This document shows positions 43,402 through 50,925 of a stretch of DNA of 54,979 nt, in pieces. Positions within the stretch are counted from its first letter, which is position 1; every line of letters starts with the position of its first letter. Position numbers and translations under genes: made by a program. A model generated the notes under the pieces. The model was not told the DNA's origin, did no database searches, and saw only the letters and a program-made list of their open reading frames with translations. Origin of the DNA: Thermaceae bacterium (lineage in GTDB: Bacteria > Deinococcota > Deinococci > Deinococcales > Thermaceae); the NCBI GenBank assembly GCA_015478585.1, contig JADMIM010000014.1:1-54979 (forward strand), written 5' to 3'.

Positions 43402-43764
43402 CTAGCTCCTTTCCCCAATTTTGCTCAAAAAGCCGCTCACCAGCGCGAGCCCTTGGGGGTCAATGCCGTAGTACATCCACTTGCCCCGTTTCTCGGCGGT
43501 GACGAGGTTTGCTGAAACCAGGCACTTCACGTGGTGGCTCACAGTGGGCTGAGACAGGCCGGTGACAGCCTCGAGGTCACAGGCACACACCGCACCCCCA
43601 TCTACACCGCAGCAGTTCCCACTGCTCGCACTGTTTAGGGCCAGATGAACCAAGATTTTGAGCCGGGCCGGGTCGGCCAGGGCTTTGAAGGCCCAGGCCA
43701 CGGCATCCAAAGGGGGTGTCGGGGAGGATTGGGAGATGGGCTCGAGCTGAACCAGAGCAAACAT
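43402..43764 (-). CDS. arsR: ArsR/SmtB-family metalloregulator
   Basis: A 120-residue winged-helix repressor. WAFKALADPARLKILVHLAL and SQPTVSHHVKCLVSANLVTAEKRGKWMYYGIDPQGL form the DNA-binding core. Several Cys (NCCG, VCACDLE, VKC) can bind As(III). ATG at 43764 is only eight bases from the -10, so the message is probably leaderless. It is the first gene of the operon and, by family, releases DNA when arsenite binds. Confidence 0.93.
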   Translation of the reverse strand: MFALVQLEPISQSSPTPPLDAVAWAFKALADPARLKILVHLALNSASSGNCCGVDGGAVCACDLEAVTGLSQPTVSHHVKCLVSANLVTAEKRGKWMYYGIDPQGLALVSGFLSKIGERS

Positions 43765-43772
43765 GGGTCGAG

Positions 43773-43800
43773 AATATATTGATATATCTAAATCTGTCAA
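43773..43800 (-). promoter_or_regulatory. Leaderless promoter and dyad operator for the arsenical operon
   Basis: TTGACA (43800-43795) and TATATT (43778-43773) are 16 bases apart on the minus strand. ATG follows the -10 by eight bases. The TTGA-N14-TCAA dyad (43779 region, with ATATA outer arms) overlaps both boxes and is a good ArsR operator candidate. Confidence 0.8.
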
Positions 43801-43811
43801 TGTATATAAAC

Positions 43812-44042
43812 TCAGTCATCGAAGAGTTTGTCAAAAGTGCTCTTGGCTCCACCTTTGAGCTTCAGGCGGAAGAGGTCGTTCTCGAGTTCCAGCCTGCCTT
43901 CGTTTAGGAGTGTCTGTAAAGCCTTTTGCAGTTCGTCTTTGGATAGGCTCTCGCCCTCCTCGTCGAGCCAGCGCAGAATGTCCTTTTGACCTGCATAGCG
44001 CAGGGCCTCGACGGCTTTGAGCACCCAGCCTCTGGTATTCAT
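43812..44042 (-). CDS. Small hypothetical protein, winged-helix-like
   Basis: A 76-residue charged protein (GWVLKAVEALRYAGQKDILRWLDEEGESLSKDELQKALQTLLNEGRLELENDLFRL). The pattern of helices ending with a GRLEL/FRL hairpin resembles a small winged helix, but I do not recognise a family. It lies upstream of arsR on the same strand with 47 bases between them and seems to be a separate transcription unit. Confidence 0.65.
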   Translation of the reverse strand: MNTRGWVLKAVEALRYAGQKDILRWLDEEGESLSKDELQKALQTLLNEGRLELENDLFRLKLKGGAKSTFDKLFDD

Positions 44043-44172
44043 GTCTAAATCTTAGAGCGGTTTTCATAAATATTGCACTGTGTGAAATGCGATTTATGCG
44101 CTGCCCATGAACACCGTGATAACTTTGAACTTGAAACGTCCCCAGAAAATGGCACAATGAGGCTCGAGTCCT

Positions 44173-45261
44173 ATGTCTGCTGCACAACCTCACTCCGCCT
44201 CGCAAGACGAACTGTATCGCCTCAAGCGCTGGGTTCTCTGGGTGAGCCTGCCTTTGGGCGTTGTGGCTTCGTTAGTGGGCTGGGTAGCTTCTGAGTTTGG
44301 CAGGCTGGGCAACCTATACGACCGTGTTTCATTGCCTGCCTTTGGGCTCAGCTTGGTGGGGTGTCTGCTGGTCTTAGCCTGTGGTGGGCGAGTCGGGATG
44401 CGGCTGGCAGAACTGGGGGTTTTCTGGAGTACTGCCCTACTGATGGTGTTCAACCTCTACTTCAACCTGCTGGTAGTGGCCAAGGAAGGGGTCTGGCTCA
44501 CTTCTTTGTGGATGGGGCTGATTTTCTTGATGGCTCACTACGTCTACGATCCACAAGTGGCCCTGCGGGTCTCGACGGGGCTCTTCGTGGCGCTGCTGGT
44601 GTCGGGCTGGGTGGCGATATTGCCCCAGGTAGTGGCCGGGACATGGTTTGATCCCAATGTGGTGGTGCAGATTTATGGCTCCCAACTGGTTTACGTGCTA
44701 CTGACCCGCTTGCTAATTGCCTACCGTGAACAAGCGGATCGGCTGCGGTTGCAAACCCGTCTGCTGTATCAGCTTGCCCACACCGACCCCCTCACCTCGC
44801 TAGCCAATCGCCGTTCGTTGATGGCGGTAATCCGGGCCGAACTCGAGCGCCGCTCCAGCTATCCCGAACCCCTTTCGCTGATCCTGCTCGACCTCGATCG
44901 CTTCAAGACCATCAACGACCGTTACGGTCACGAGACCGGTGACCGGGTACTGATTCACGTGGGTGGACTGCTCAGCCGATCGGTGCGTAAAGGGGATCAG
45001 GTAGGGCGCTGGGGCGGGGAAGAGTTCGTGGTGTTGCTGCCCAGCACCTCTCTGGAAGAGGCTCAAGACTTAGCAACCCGCTTGCAAAAGGTATTGAACG
45101 AAAACGCCCTCGAGGGCCGCTACCCGGTCTCGGCTAGCTTCGGGGTGGCAGTGGCTGCTCCAGCCGACACCTCAGACTCGCTGGTCTCGAGGGCCGACCA
45201 GGCCATGTATGCCTCCAAACAGGCCGGGGGCAACCGGGTAGAAGTGGCAACGGTTGGCTAG
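44173..45261 (+). CDS. Membrane-bound diguanylate cyclase
   Basis: A 362-residue protein with about six membrane spans (residues 14-190) and a C-terminal GGDEF domain. The active-site motif is GGEEF, with the inhibitory site RKGD exactly five residues before it, so product feedback is expected. LDLDRFKTINDRYGHETGDRVL is the metal and GTP site. It makes cyclic di-GMP. No sensor domain beyond the membrane part is seen. It stands alone on the plus strand. Confidence 0.95.
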   Translation: MSAAQPHSASQDELYRLKRWVLWVSLPLGVVASLVGWVASEFGRLGNLYDRVSLPAFGLSLVGCLLVLACGGRVGMRLAELGVFWSTALLMVFNLYFNLLVVAKEGVWLTSLWMGLIFLMAHYVYDPQVALRVSTGLFVALLVSGWVAILPQVVAGTWFDPNVVVQIYGSQLVYVLLTRLLIAYREQADRLRLQTRLLYQLAHTDPLTSLANRRSLMAVIRAELERRSSYPEPLSLILLDLDRFKTINDRYGHETGDRVLIHVGGLLSRSVRKGDQVGRWGGEEFVVLLPSTSLEEAQDLATRLQKVLNENALEGRYPVSASFGVAVAAPADTSDSLVSRADQAMYASKQAGGNRVEVATVG

Positions 45262-45264
45262 AGT

Positions 45265-45510
45265 GGTTTTCGCCAAGAACCTTGGGATGGTCTAAAATCC
45301 CCCCATCCAGCCCCGATCCGGCTTGGGACAATAAACTTGGCAAGGTTTTTAGCCCCCCTTAGTAAGGAGGTAGGGGGATTCACGCTCTAGTGGGTGGATA
45401 CCCGGATCTGGATAGCTTTTATCTATCTGAAGTCGGTATCGGTTGGAAAGACCGTGCCAAGCTCCTTTTTGCCCCCAGGAGTCACGGCAAAAATAGCGGA
45501 AACCGCGATA
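45265..45510. repeat. Three interspersed repeats in the gap before the flavodoxin gene
   Basis: The 336-base gap 45262-45597 has no gene. 45265-45293 is an inverted partial copy of the end of the 73-base element (GTGGTTTTCGCCAAGAACC). 45350-45376 is a hairpin of CCCCCCTTA and TAGGGGGA type, common in many bacteria. 45485-45510 is a 26-base match, in reverse, to 54887-54912, centred on AGCGGAAACCGCG. Confidence 0.75.
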
Positions 45511-45597
45511 TTTACTGTACCCATCTGAGTAGAGAAGAGCATCAAGCTCGGGGACGGGGACGTTCGTCACAGTACGATAGGTTGGGGAGGCGGCTCC

Positions 45598-46125
45598 ATG
45601 CTAGAGAAGCCCATTCTGATTGCCTACGCGACCCATACCGGAACTACCCGCGAAATCGCTGAGGTTTTGGACAAGTTATTCCGCGAAAAAGGAGCCAGTG
45701 TCGAAGTGCGCGACCTCGAGGCCATCCGCGACCTGAGCCTTTACCGTGCGGTAGTTTTGGGCAGTTCAATTCGCTACAACGAATGGCTACCCGAAGCCGT
45801 AGACTTCGTGCGCCAGCATCAAGACCAATTGCGTAGCAAGCCGCTGTTTTACTTTTCGCTCAGCATGACCATGCAGCAAGATACCCCTGCCCACGTCCAG
45901 GACTCGCTCGAGTTTCTGCGCCCGGTGCGCGAGCTGGCCGAGCCACTGGATATCGGTTTGTTTGCCGGTCAACTTGACCCCGCCGAACTTACCCAAGTCG
46001 CCAGGGAAATCGTGCAAGAGCGGGGGTTCCCAGTGGGGGACTGGCGCGACTGGGCCGCTATTCAGGCCTGGGGTGAGCGGGTCTGGTCGCTGCTCAACCA
46101 AGAAGAGGTGGCGGGGGGCATTTAG
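45598..46125 (+). CDS. Flavodoxin-domain protein (HemG-like)
   Basis: A 175-residue flavodoxin-fold protein. The FMN loop is YATHTGTTREIAEVL near residue 10, then VVLGSSIRYNEWLPEAVDFV. This resembles flavodoxin-type protoporphyrinogen oxidase HemG and related menaquinone-dependent enzymes, but haem synthesis genes are not nearby. ATG at 45598 is preceded by GGGGAGGCGGCTCC. Confidence 0.88.
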   Translation: MLEKPILIAYATHTGTTREIAEVLDKLFREKGASVEVRDLEAIRDLSLYRAVVLGSSIRYNEWLPEAVDFVRQHQDQLRSKPLFYFSLSMTMQQDTPAHVQDSLEFLRPVRELAEPLDIGLFAGQLDPAELTQVAREIVQERGFPVGDWRDWAAIQAWGERVWSLLNQEEVAGGI

Positions 46126-46147
46126 CCCGGCCATCACAGGTTAGCTT

Positions 46148-47812
46148 ATGGGTGAGGCACTTGCTAGGACAGGAGCCAGAAGCCATCTGTCAAAGCGAAT
46201 CGAGGTTCAATTGATCGCCTTACTGAGAGACAATCCCTTGCTGTTGTTGTTCACGGTGGCCGCCCTGGGCTATCTGGTCGGGCGAATTCGGGTTGGCAGT
46301 TTCAGCCTGGGGGTGGCCGCAGTGCTGTTTGTGGGGCTGGGGTTCGGGGCGCTCTCGCCGGAACTCAAGCTGCCAGAGTTTGTCTACTTGTTTGGCCTGG
46401 TGCTGTTTGTGTACACGGTGGCCCTGGCTAGCGGGCCGGGGTTTTTTGCCTCGTTAGGACGGCGGGGATTGCAAGCCAACCTGCTGGTGGCCGGAGTCCT
46501 GAGCTTGGCCGCGCTGCTGGTGTGGGGGTTGAGCCATCTGCTGGGCCTAGGATCGGCGTTCCGGGCGGGGCTATTTGCGGGGGCACTGACCAACACCCCG
46601 GCGCTAGCGGCAGTGCTCGAGGCGATGGCGGGCCGAGGGGCTGGTGAGGCCGCCCAAGCCCTACCGGTAGCGGCCTACGCGGTGGCCTACCCAGTTGGGG
46701 TGATTGGGATGCTGCTAGCCTACTTCGTGGCCTGGCGGCTGTGGAACCCTGCTGAACAACCCCACCAAGAACTCACTGGAATCGCCTCGGCCACAGTTGA
46801 AGTGACCCAGACTCGGGTGGTGGGCTGGAATCTGGGCCAGCTCACGCGGGCCGAAAATTGGAACGTGGTTTTCGGGCGGGTGATGCGCTCTGGAAACCAG
46901 GAGTTAGCCACCCCAACGATGGCGCTGCAACTCGGAGACCGCCTGAGCGTGGTGGGCAGCGAGGCCGAAATCATGCGGGTGGCTCAGGCTTTGGGGCAAA
47001 GAGTAGCCGAGCGGTTGGAGGAAGACCGGCACGCGCTGGACTTTCGCCGGGTGTTCGTCTCGAGCGGGGCGGTAGCGAGTCGCAGCGTGGCGGAACTAGA
47101 CATGCCCGGACACTTCGGGGTGGTAATTACTCGAGTGCGGCGTGGAGAGGCAGAGTTTCTGCCCGAGCCGACCACGGTGCTCGAGCTCGGCGACCGGGTA
47201 CGGGTAGTAGGCTCCAAGGCGGGTATCGCCAAGGCCAGCCGCTATCTGGGTGACTCCTATCGGGCGCTGGCCGAAGTGGATGTGGTGAGTTTTAGCTTGG
47301 GCATCGCCTTAGGCCTACTGCTGGGCCTGGTGCAGGTTCCAATGCCGGGTGGGGGTAGCTTCAAGCTGGGATTCGCTGGGGGGCCACTGGTAGTGGGGTT
47401 AATTCTGGGCAGGTTGGGCCGCACTGGGCCGGTGTTGTGGCAAATTCCCTATAGTGCCAACCTGACCCTACGCCAGTTGGGGGTAGTCCTGTTCCTGGCA
47501 GGTATCGGCACCCGCTCGGGGTACGCTTTTGCCCAAACCCTGGCGAATGGCGACGGGCTGCGACTGTTTTTGGCTGGGGCGCTGGTCACTTGCCTTTCGG
47601 CGCTGCTGGTGCTGTGGATCGGACACCGTCAGGGGATTCCCGTGACCACCCTGGGTGGGATTCTGGCCGGGTTCCAGACCCAACCCGCAGTGCTGGCTTT
47701 TGCCCAGGAGAAAACCGCCTCTGATCAGGCTAACTTGGGCTATGCTACCGTCTATCCCCTGGCCATGCTGCTGAAGATTGTGCTGGTGCAGCTCCTTTTG
47801 CTCGGCGGCTGA
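46148..47812 (+). CDS. AspT/YidE-type transporter with two RCK_C domains
   Basis: A 554-residue membrane protein: five to six spans, two cytoplasmic TrkA-C domains (around residues 215-280 and 295-370, e.g. TPTMALQLGDRLSVVGSEAEIMRVA, PTTVLELGDRVRVVGSKAGI), and another five to six spans (GLLLGLVQVPMPGGGSFKLGFAGGPLVVGLILGRLG). This is the aspartate:alanine exchanger/YidE-YbjL duplication family. Start may be ATG 46148 or an internal TTG near 46211; the former adds a short basic arm. Substrate is not known. Confidence 0.88.
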   Translation: MGEALARTGARSHLSKRIEVQLIALLRDNPLLLLFTVAALGYLVGRIRVGSFSLGVAAVLFVGLGFGALSPELKLPEFVYLFGLVLFVYTVALASGPGFFASLGRRGLQANLLVAGVLSLAALLVWGLSHLLGLGSAFRAGLFAGALTNTPALAAVLEAMAGRGAGEAAQALPVAAYAVAYPVGVIGMLLAYFVAWRLWNPAEQPHQELTGIASATVEVTQTRVVGWNLGQLTRAENWNVVFGRVMRSGNQELATPTMALQLGDRLSVVGSEAEIMRVAQALGQRVAERLEEDRHALDFRRVFVSSGAVASRSVAELDMPGHFGVVITRVRRGEAEFLPEPTTVLELGDRVRVVGSKAGIAKASRYLGDSYRALAEVDVVSFSLGIALGLLLGLVQVPMPGGGSFKLGFAGGPLVVGLILGRLGRTGPVLWQIPYSANLTLRQLGVVLFLAGIGTRSGYAFAQTLANGDGLRLFLAGALVTCLSALLVLWIGHRQGIPVTTLGGILAGFQTQPAVLAFAQEKTASDQANLGYATVYPLAMLLKIVLVQLLLLGG

Positions 47813-47848
47813 GCCTGAGTTAGCAGAGGCTTCAAGACAAGATACTAT

Positions 47849-47967
47849 CGCCGTTCTCTGCTCAGATGCGCCCAGTAAATAGGCCCAGGCTACCCCAAGG
47901 TTCTTTGCGAAAACCGCTCTAAAAGCCCCACCTCGAGCTTTCGATAATGCCATCCTGGTGTAGCTTT
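47849..47967. repeat. Interspersed element, copy B of the 73-base repeat
   Basis: 47849-47921 matches 13321-13393 at 69 of 73 bases. The 18-base block CCATCCTGGTGTAGCTTT is at 47950-47967, on the other side from its position in copy A. It fills most of the 258-base gap between convergent genes. Confidence 0.8.
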
Positions 47968-48070
47968 AAGGCCCTTTGGCGTTAGACCTACCACCTGCTC
48001 TGTGCTCTTTGCTTTTAGCTCACCCCCGAGCTAAAAACGCTCCGAAACCAGCATCTCCCACTTTCCATCT

Positions 48071-49360
48071 TCAGCTCATGTCGGGCTGACCGGTTGCCCC
48101 CAGTACCCGTTGCCACAACTCGCCCTCGGGCTCAATCTGTTTGCGGCGGGCTGTCGCTAGCGGGATGGGAACATAGGTGAAGTGCCCATTCCAGTGCCCC
48201 ACCATCAGGTCGGTGCGACCCGCCAGCCCGGCATGGACAGCGTATTGGCCCAGGGCAAGACAGTATTCGGAGTCGGTGGCGTTGGCTGGGAGACCCCGGA
48301 TGATATAGCTGGGGTCAATGTATTTGACACTGAACTCGAGCCCGCGCCCCCGCAAGTAGCGATTAATCTCGTCCCGCAGAAATACCCCTACGTCGCCCAG
48401 CCGTGGGTTTCCCGAAGCATCCCGCTCTATGCCCACTTGCAGCATCTCCTGAGCAGCTCCTTCGGCTACCGCCACTACCGCGTGCTGGCGCTCGCGCAGG
48501 CGCTGCTCGAGGGCCTGCAAGAAGGCCTCGAGGCGAAAGGGTATCTCCGGCACCAGACAAAAGTTCACGTCGCTATTGGCTAAAGAAGCATGAGCGGTGA
48601 TAAAGCCCGATTGGCGGCCCATCAGCTTGACCAGCCCGACTCCTCCCAAAGTACCTCTGGCCTCGGCGTGGGCGGCCTCGAGGGCACGGGTGGCCTCTTC
48701 CACTGCGGTAGCGAAGCCAAAGCTCCGCTCGACCCACAGCAGGTCGTTGTCAATGGTCTTGGGGATGCCCACCACAGCAATTTCTAATCCGTGCCTGAGG
48801 ATTTCCTGGGCCAGGGCCGAGGCTCCGCGCAGGGTGCCGTCACCCCCCACCGCGAACAGCACCCGCACCCCCAACTTTTGCAGGGTTTCTACCATGTCTC
48901 CCATTTCCTGTGGCCCCCTCGAGGAGCCCAGCAGGGTTCCGCCTTTGGTGTGGATGTCCTCAACTACCCTGGGGTTCAGGAGCATCGGCTCAAGGCCATT
49001 GCTAGCTGCCAGCCCAGCGAAGCCGTAGCGGAAACCGTAGATGCGCCGCACCCCGTAGGCATAAGTCAGGGTCAGCACCACCGAGCGCACCACGTCGTTG
49101 ATACCCGGACACAGCCCCCCACAAGTCAGGATGCCACAGGCGGTCTGGTCGGGGTCAAAGAAAATCTCCCGGCGCGGCCCAGCCATCTCGAAGGCCGGAG
49201 GCAGGTGTCCTGCTTGTAGATAAGGCTCGAGTTCACCCAGGGTCGAGGGCAGCAGCACCCGTTCCTCTCCCACGAAGGTAGAGCGCAAACCAACCAACGG
49301 GTTGTGAAAGCGGGCGGGGGCGAAGGATCGGACTTGAACTTGCTCGAGGTTGGGTAGCAT
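48071..49360 (-). CDS. 6-Phosphofructokinase (ATP-type by motif)
   Basis: A 429-residue PFK of the long, plant-like clade. CGGLCPGINDVVRSVV is the nucleotide-side start, FAVGGDGTLRGASALAQEI has glycine (GGDG) where pyrophosphate enzymes have Asp, and PKTIDNDLLWVERSFGFATA carries the catalytic Asp; MGRQSGFITAHASLAN and YIDPSYIIRGLPANATD follow. The Gly favours ATP, the Lys in PKTIDND is shared by both types. It phosphorylates fructose 6-phosphate in glycolysis. Monocistronic. Confidence 0.93.
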   Translation of the reverse strand: MLPNLEQVQVRSFAPARFHNPLVGLRSTFVGEERVLLPSTLGELEPYLQAGHLPPAFEMAGPRREIFFDPDQTACGILTCGGLCPGINDVVRSVVLTLTYAYGVRRIYGFRYGFAGLAASNGLEPMLLNPRVVEDIHTKGGTLLGSSRGPQEMGDMVETLQKLGVRVLFAVGGDGTLRGASALAQEILRHGLEIAVVGIPKTIDNDLLWVERSFGFATAVEEATRALEAAHAEARGTLGGVGLVKLMGRQSGFITAHASLANSDVNFCLVPEIPFRLEAFLQALEQRLRERQHAVVAVAEGAAQEMLQVGIERDASGNPRLGDVGVFLRDEINRYLRGRGLEFSVKYIDPSYIIRGLPANATDSEYCLALGQYAVHAGLAGRTDLMVGHWNGHFTYVPIPLATARRKQIEPEGELWQRVLGATGQPDMS

Positions 49361-49395
49361 AGCCAGAATTGTATATGTCTGATCACAGCGTTATC

Positions 49396-49432
49396 GCGGT
49401 TTTCATAATAACTCTGCCGGTATGAAAACCGC
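49396..49432. repeat. GCGGTTTTC-type inverted repeat
   Basis: A perfect 12-bp inverted repeat GCGGTTTTCATA / TATGAAAACCGC with a 13-base loop, bounded by TATC and TCTAT. Single arms of the same kind are seen at 13381, 44052, 45265, 47907, 50893 and 54891, making this the simplest complete member of the family. Confidence 0.75.
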
Positions 49433-49440
49433 TCTATGGC

Positions 49441-49773
49441 CTAGCTTCGGGTGGATTCAGGCCCGAGGAGGTGGGCTTGCTTGAGGTGTTTCACCTCTGC
49501 GGGGATATCGGCCTGAGTGGGGATATAGTTGGTTTCGCTTACCTCCAATCCGGCCAGGTGGGCCTCGTTGCGTGCCCACAAGTCGAGCAGCCAGTTGCTG
49601 AGCGGGTCGAGGGCCACCGCACCATCCTCGCCCCGTGCAAGCCACACCAGCGGCCCCTCGCCAAAGGCCAGGTCAAAGAGTTCGGCCCGCAAATGGCAGG
49701 CGAAAGCACTGCACCCTTCGACCAGTGCCCCGGTGCGCAGCACCGTCTCGTCATTAAACTTCCAGAACGCCAT
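49441..49773 (-). CDS. Hypothetical protein of about 110 residues
   Basis: A 110-residue soluble protein (MAFWKFNDETVLRTGALVEG...; LLDLWARNEAHLAGLEVSETNYIPTQAD). ATG at 49773 is supported by a perfect anti-SD match AGAAGGAGGTG eight bases upstream. No family was recognised. It lies upstream of no other gene on its strand until the kinase 80 bases downstream, and may share its message. Confidence 0.75.
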   Translation of the reverse strand: MAFWKFNDETVLRTGALVEGCSAFACHLRAELFDLAFGEGPLVWLARGEDGAVALDPLSNWLLDLWARNEAHLAGLEVSETNYIPTQADIPAEVKHLKQAHLLGPESTRS

Positions 49774-49974
49774 GAGTTTCACCTCCTTCTAGGTCTTGGG
49801 GACTCGAGGCTTTATCCTTGTCCTGGCTTCTTAACCCACTGGCCTGGCAAGGATTTTGTCATACCCCTAACTTAGAGGAGGTTCATTACCACGGCATTAC
49901 GACCTTTGTTATCGGGGATATGCTGCCTTGAGCGCGGGGTGGCAGGTGCTCATAGTCCAGTGGGCGAAGTGCAA

Positions 49975-50784
49975 TTATAGCCCGCTGGCCCGAACGTACT
50001 GGTGTACGTCTGCACCCAAGACTATCTCTTCGGTAGTAAAGGTTGCCCAAGGCTTGCCCTGATCTAGCCAGGTTGCCGTTCCCACCGTAGCCAACTTGTA
50101 GCCACCCAGTTCGCACCACTCCTGGCTTTGGGTAATCCAGAGGGTTTTGCCCTTGTCACCCACGTCTCTATAGCGCATGGCCTCGAGGTTTTTGAGCAGG
50201 CCAGTGGCGGGGTCAAAACGAGCCACTAAATGTTCCCAGTGCTCCCCAAATGGAACCACCAACACCGCGGTCACGTCGTCTATGGGCTCCCAACGCACTC
50301 TGGGGTCGGTGATGAACAGGGCTGGGAAGGAAGCTGCCTCGGCCCACAAGGCCAGGTTAGCCCCCTGGTCTATGTTTGGCCCCTCCTGAATACCCACGGG
50401 CAGTTCGAGGCGGGCTCTGCCGTCCACAAAATGCTCGTTGACCCTGAAGATGGGCACGCCGAAAAACGTCACCTCGAAGTAGTGGCGATAGGCTAGGCCT
50501 GCTTGGTGAACGAAGCGGAAGCGAGCTGGGAAGGGCAGCCCAAACAGCCGCAGGGTAGCCCTCCCGGAGAGCACTGCCGACTTAATTACCGGAACCTTAT
50601 CGCCGTAAACTTGCCGATAAAAGCGCTCGAGGGGTACGGGTAATTCCTTGGGTAAAGCCATGGTCTCGAGCGGTGCAGAAGCCGAGGCGTAGCTGGGAAA
50701 AGGAGTGGGCTTAACGTGCAATCCCCACCCCACCAACAGGGCCAAACCGACAATAAGCCCAAGCCAAACCAGAAAAATGTTCAT
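49975..50784 (-). CDS. DUF6544-family membrane-anchored protein
   Basis: A 269-residue protein with one N-terminal membrane span (IFLVWLGLIVGLALLVGWGL) and a globular part containing LPVPLERFYRQVYGD, RLFGLPFPARFRFVHQAGLAYRHYFEVTFFGVPIF and WEPIDDVTAVLVVPFG. These are the conserved blocks of DUF6544 (formerly part of DUF6920). Function is unknown. ATG at 50784 is used because the longer frame adds a non-conserved arm. A 190-base stretch downstream, 49783-49974, holds no recognisable feature. Confidence 0.85.
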   Translation of the reverse strand: MNIFLVWLGLIVGLALLVGWGLHVKPTPFPSYASASAPLETMALPKELPVPLERFYRQVYGDKVPVIKSAVLSGRATLRLFGLPFPARFRFVHQAGLAYRHYFEVTFFGVPIFRVNEHFVDGRARLELPVGIQEGPNIDQGANLALWAEAASFPALFITDPRVRWEPIDDVTAVLVVPFGEHWEHLVARFDPATGLLKNLEAMRYRDVGDKGKTLWITQSQEWCELGGYKLATVGTATWLDQGKPWATFTTEEIVLGADVHQYVRASGL

Positions 50785-50925
50785 GGGCCAAAACCTCTTT
50801 CTCGGGGGGATAGGGTCTGGGGTCTGGAGTGCAACATACGCGCACCTTTCGAGCAAACCCAGATTAAGCCAGGGTTGTTACTAAAGCATTACCCATTAGC
50901 GGAAACCGCGATAGCCACCTGCACG

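Noticed and set aside
45350-45376. Terminator of the diguanylate cyclase gene
   Set aside because: The hairpin is about 90 bases past the stop and has no T-run on the plus strand; the same sequence is a common dispersed palindrome.
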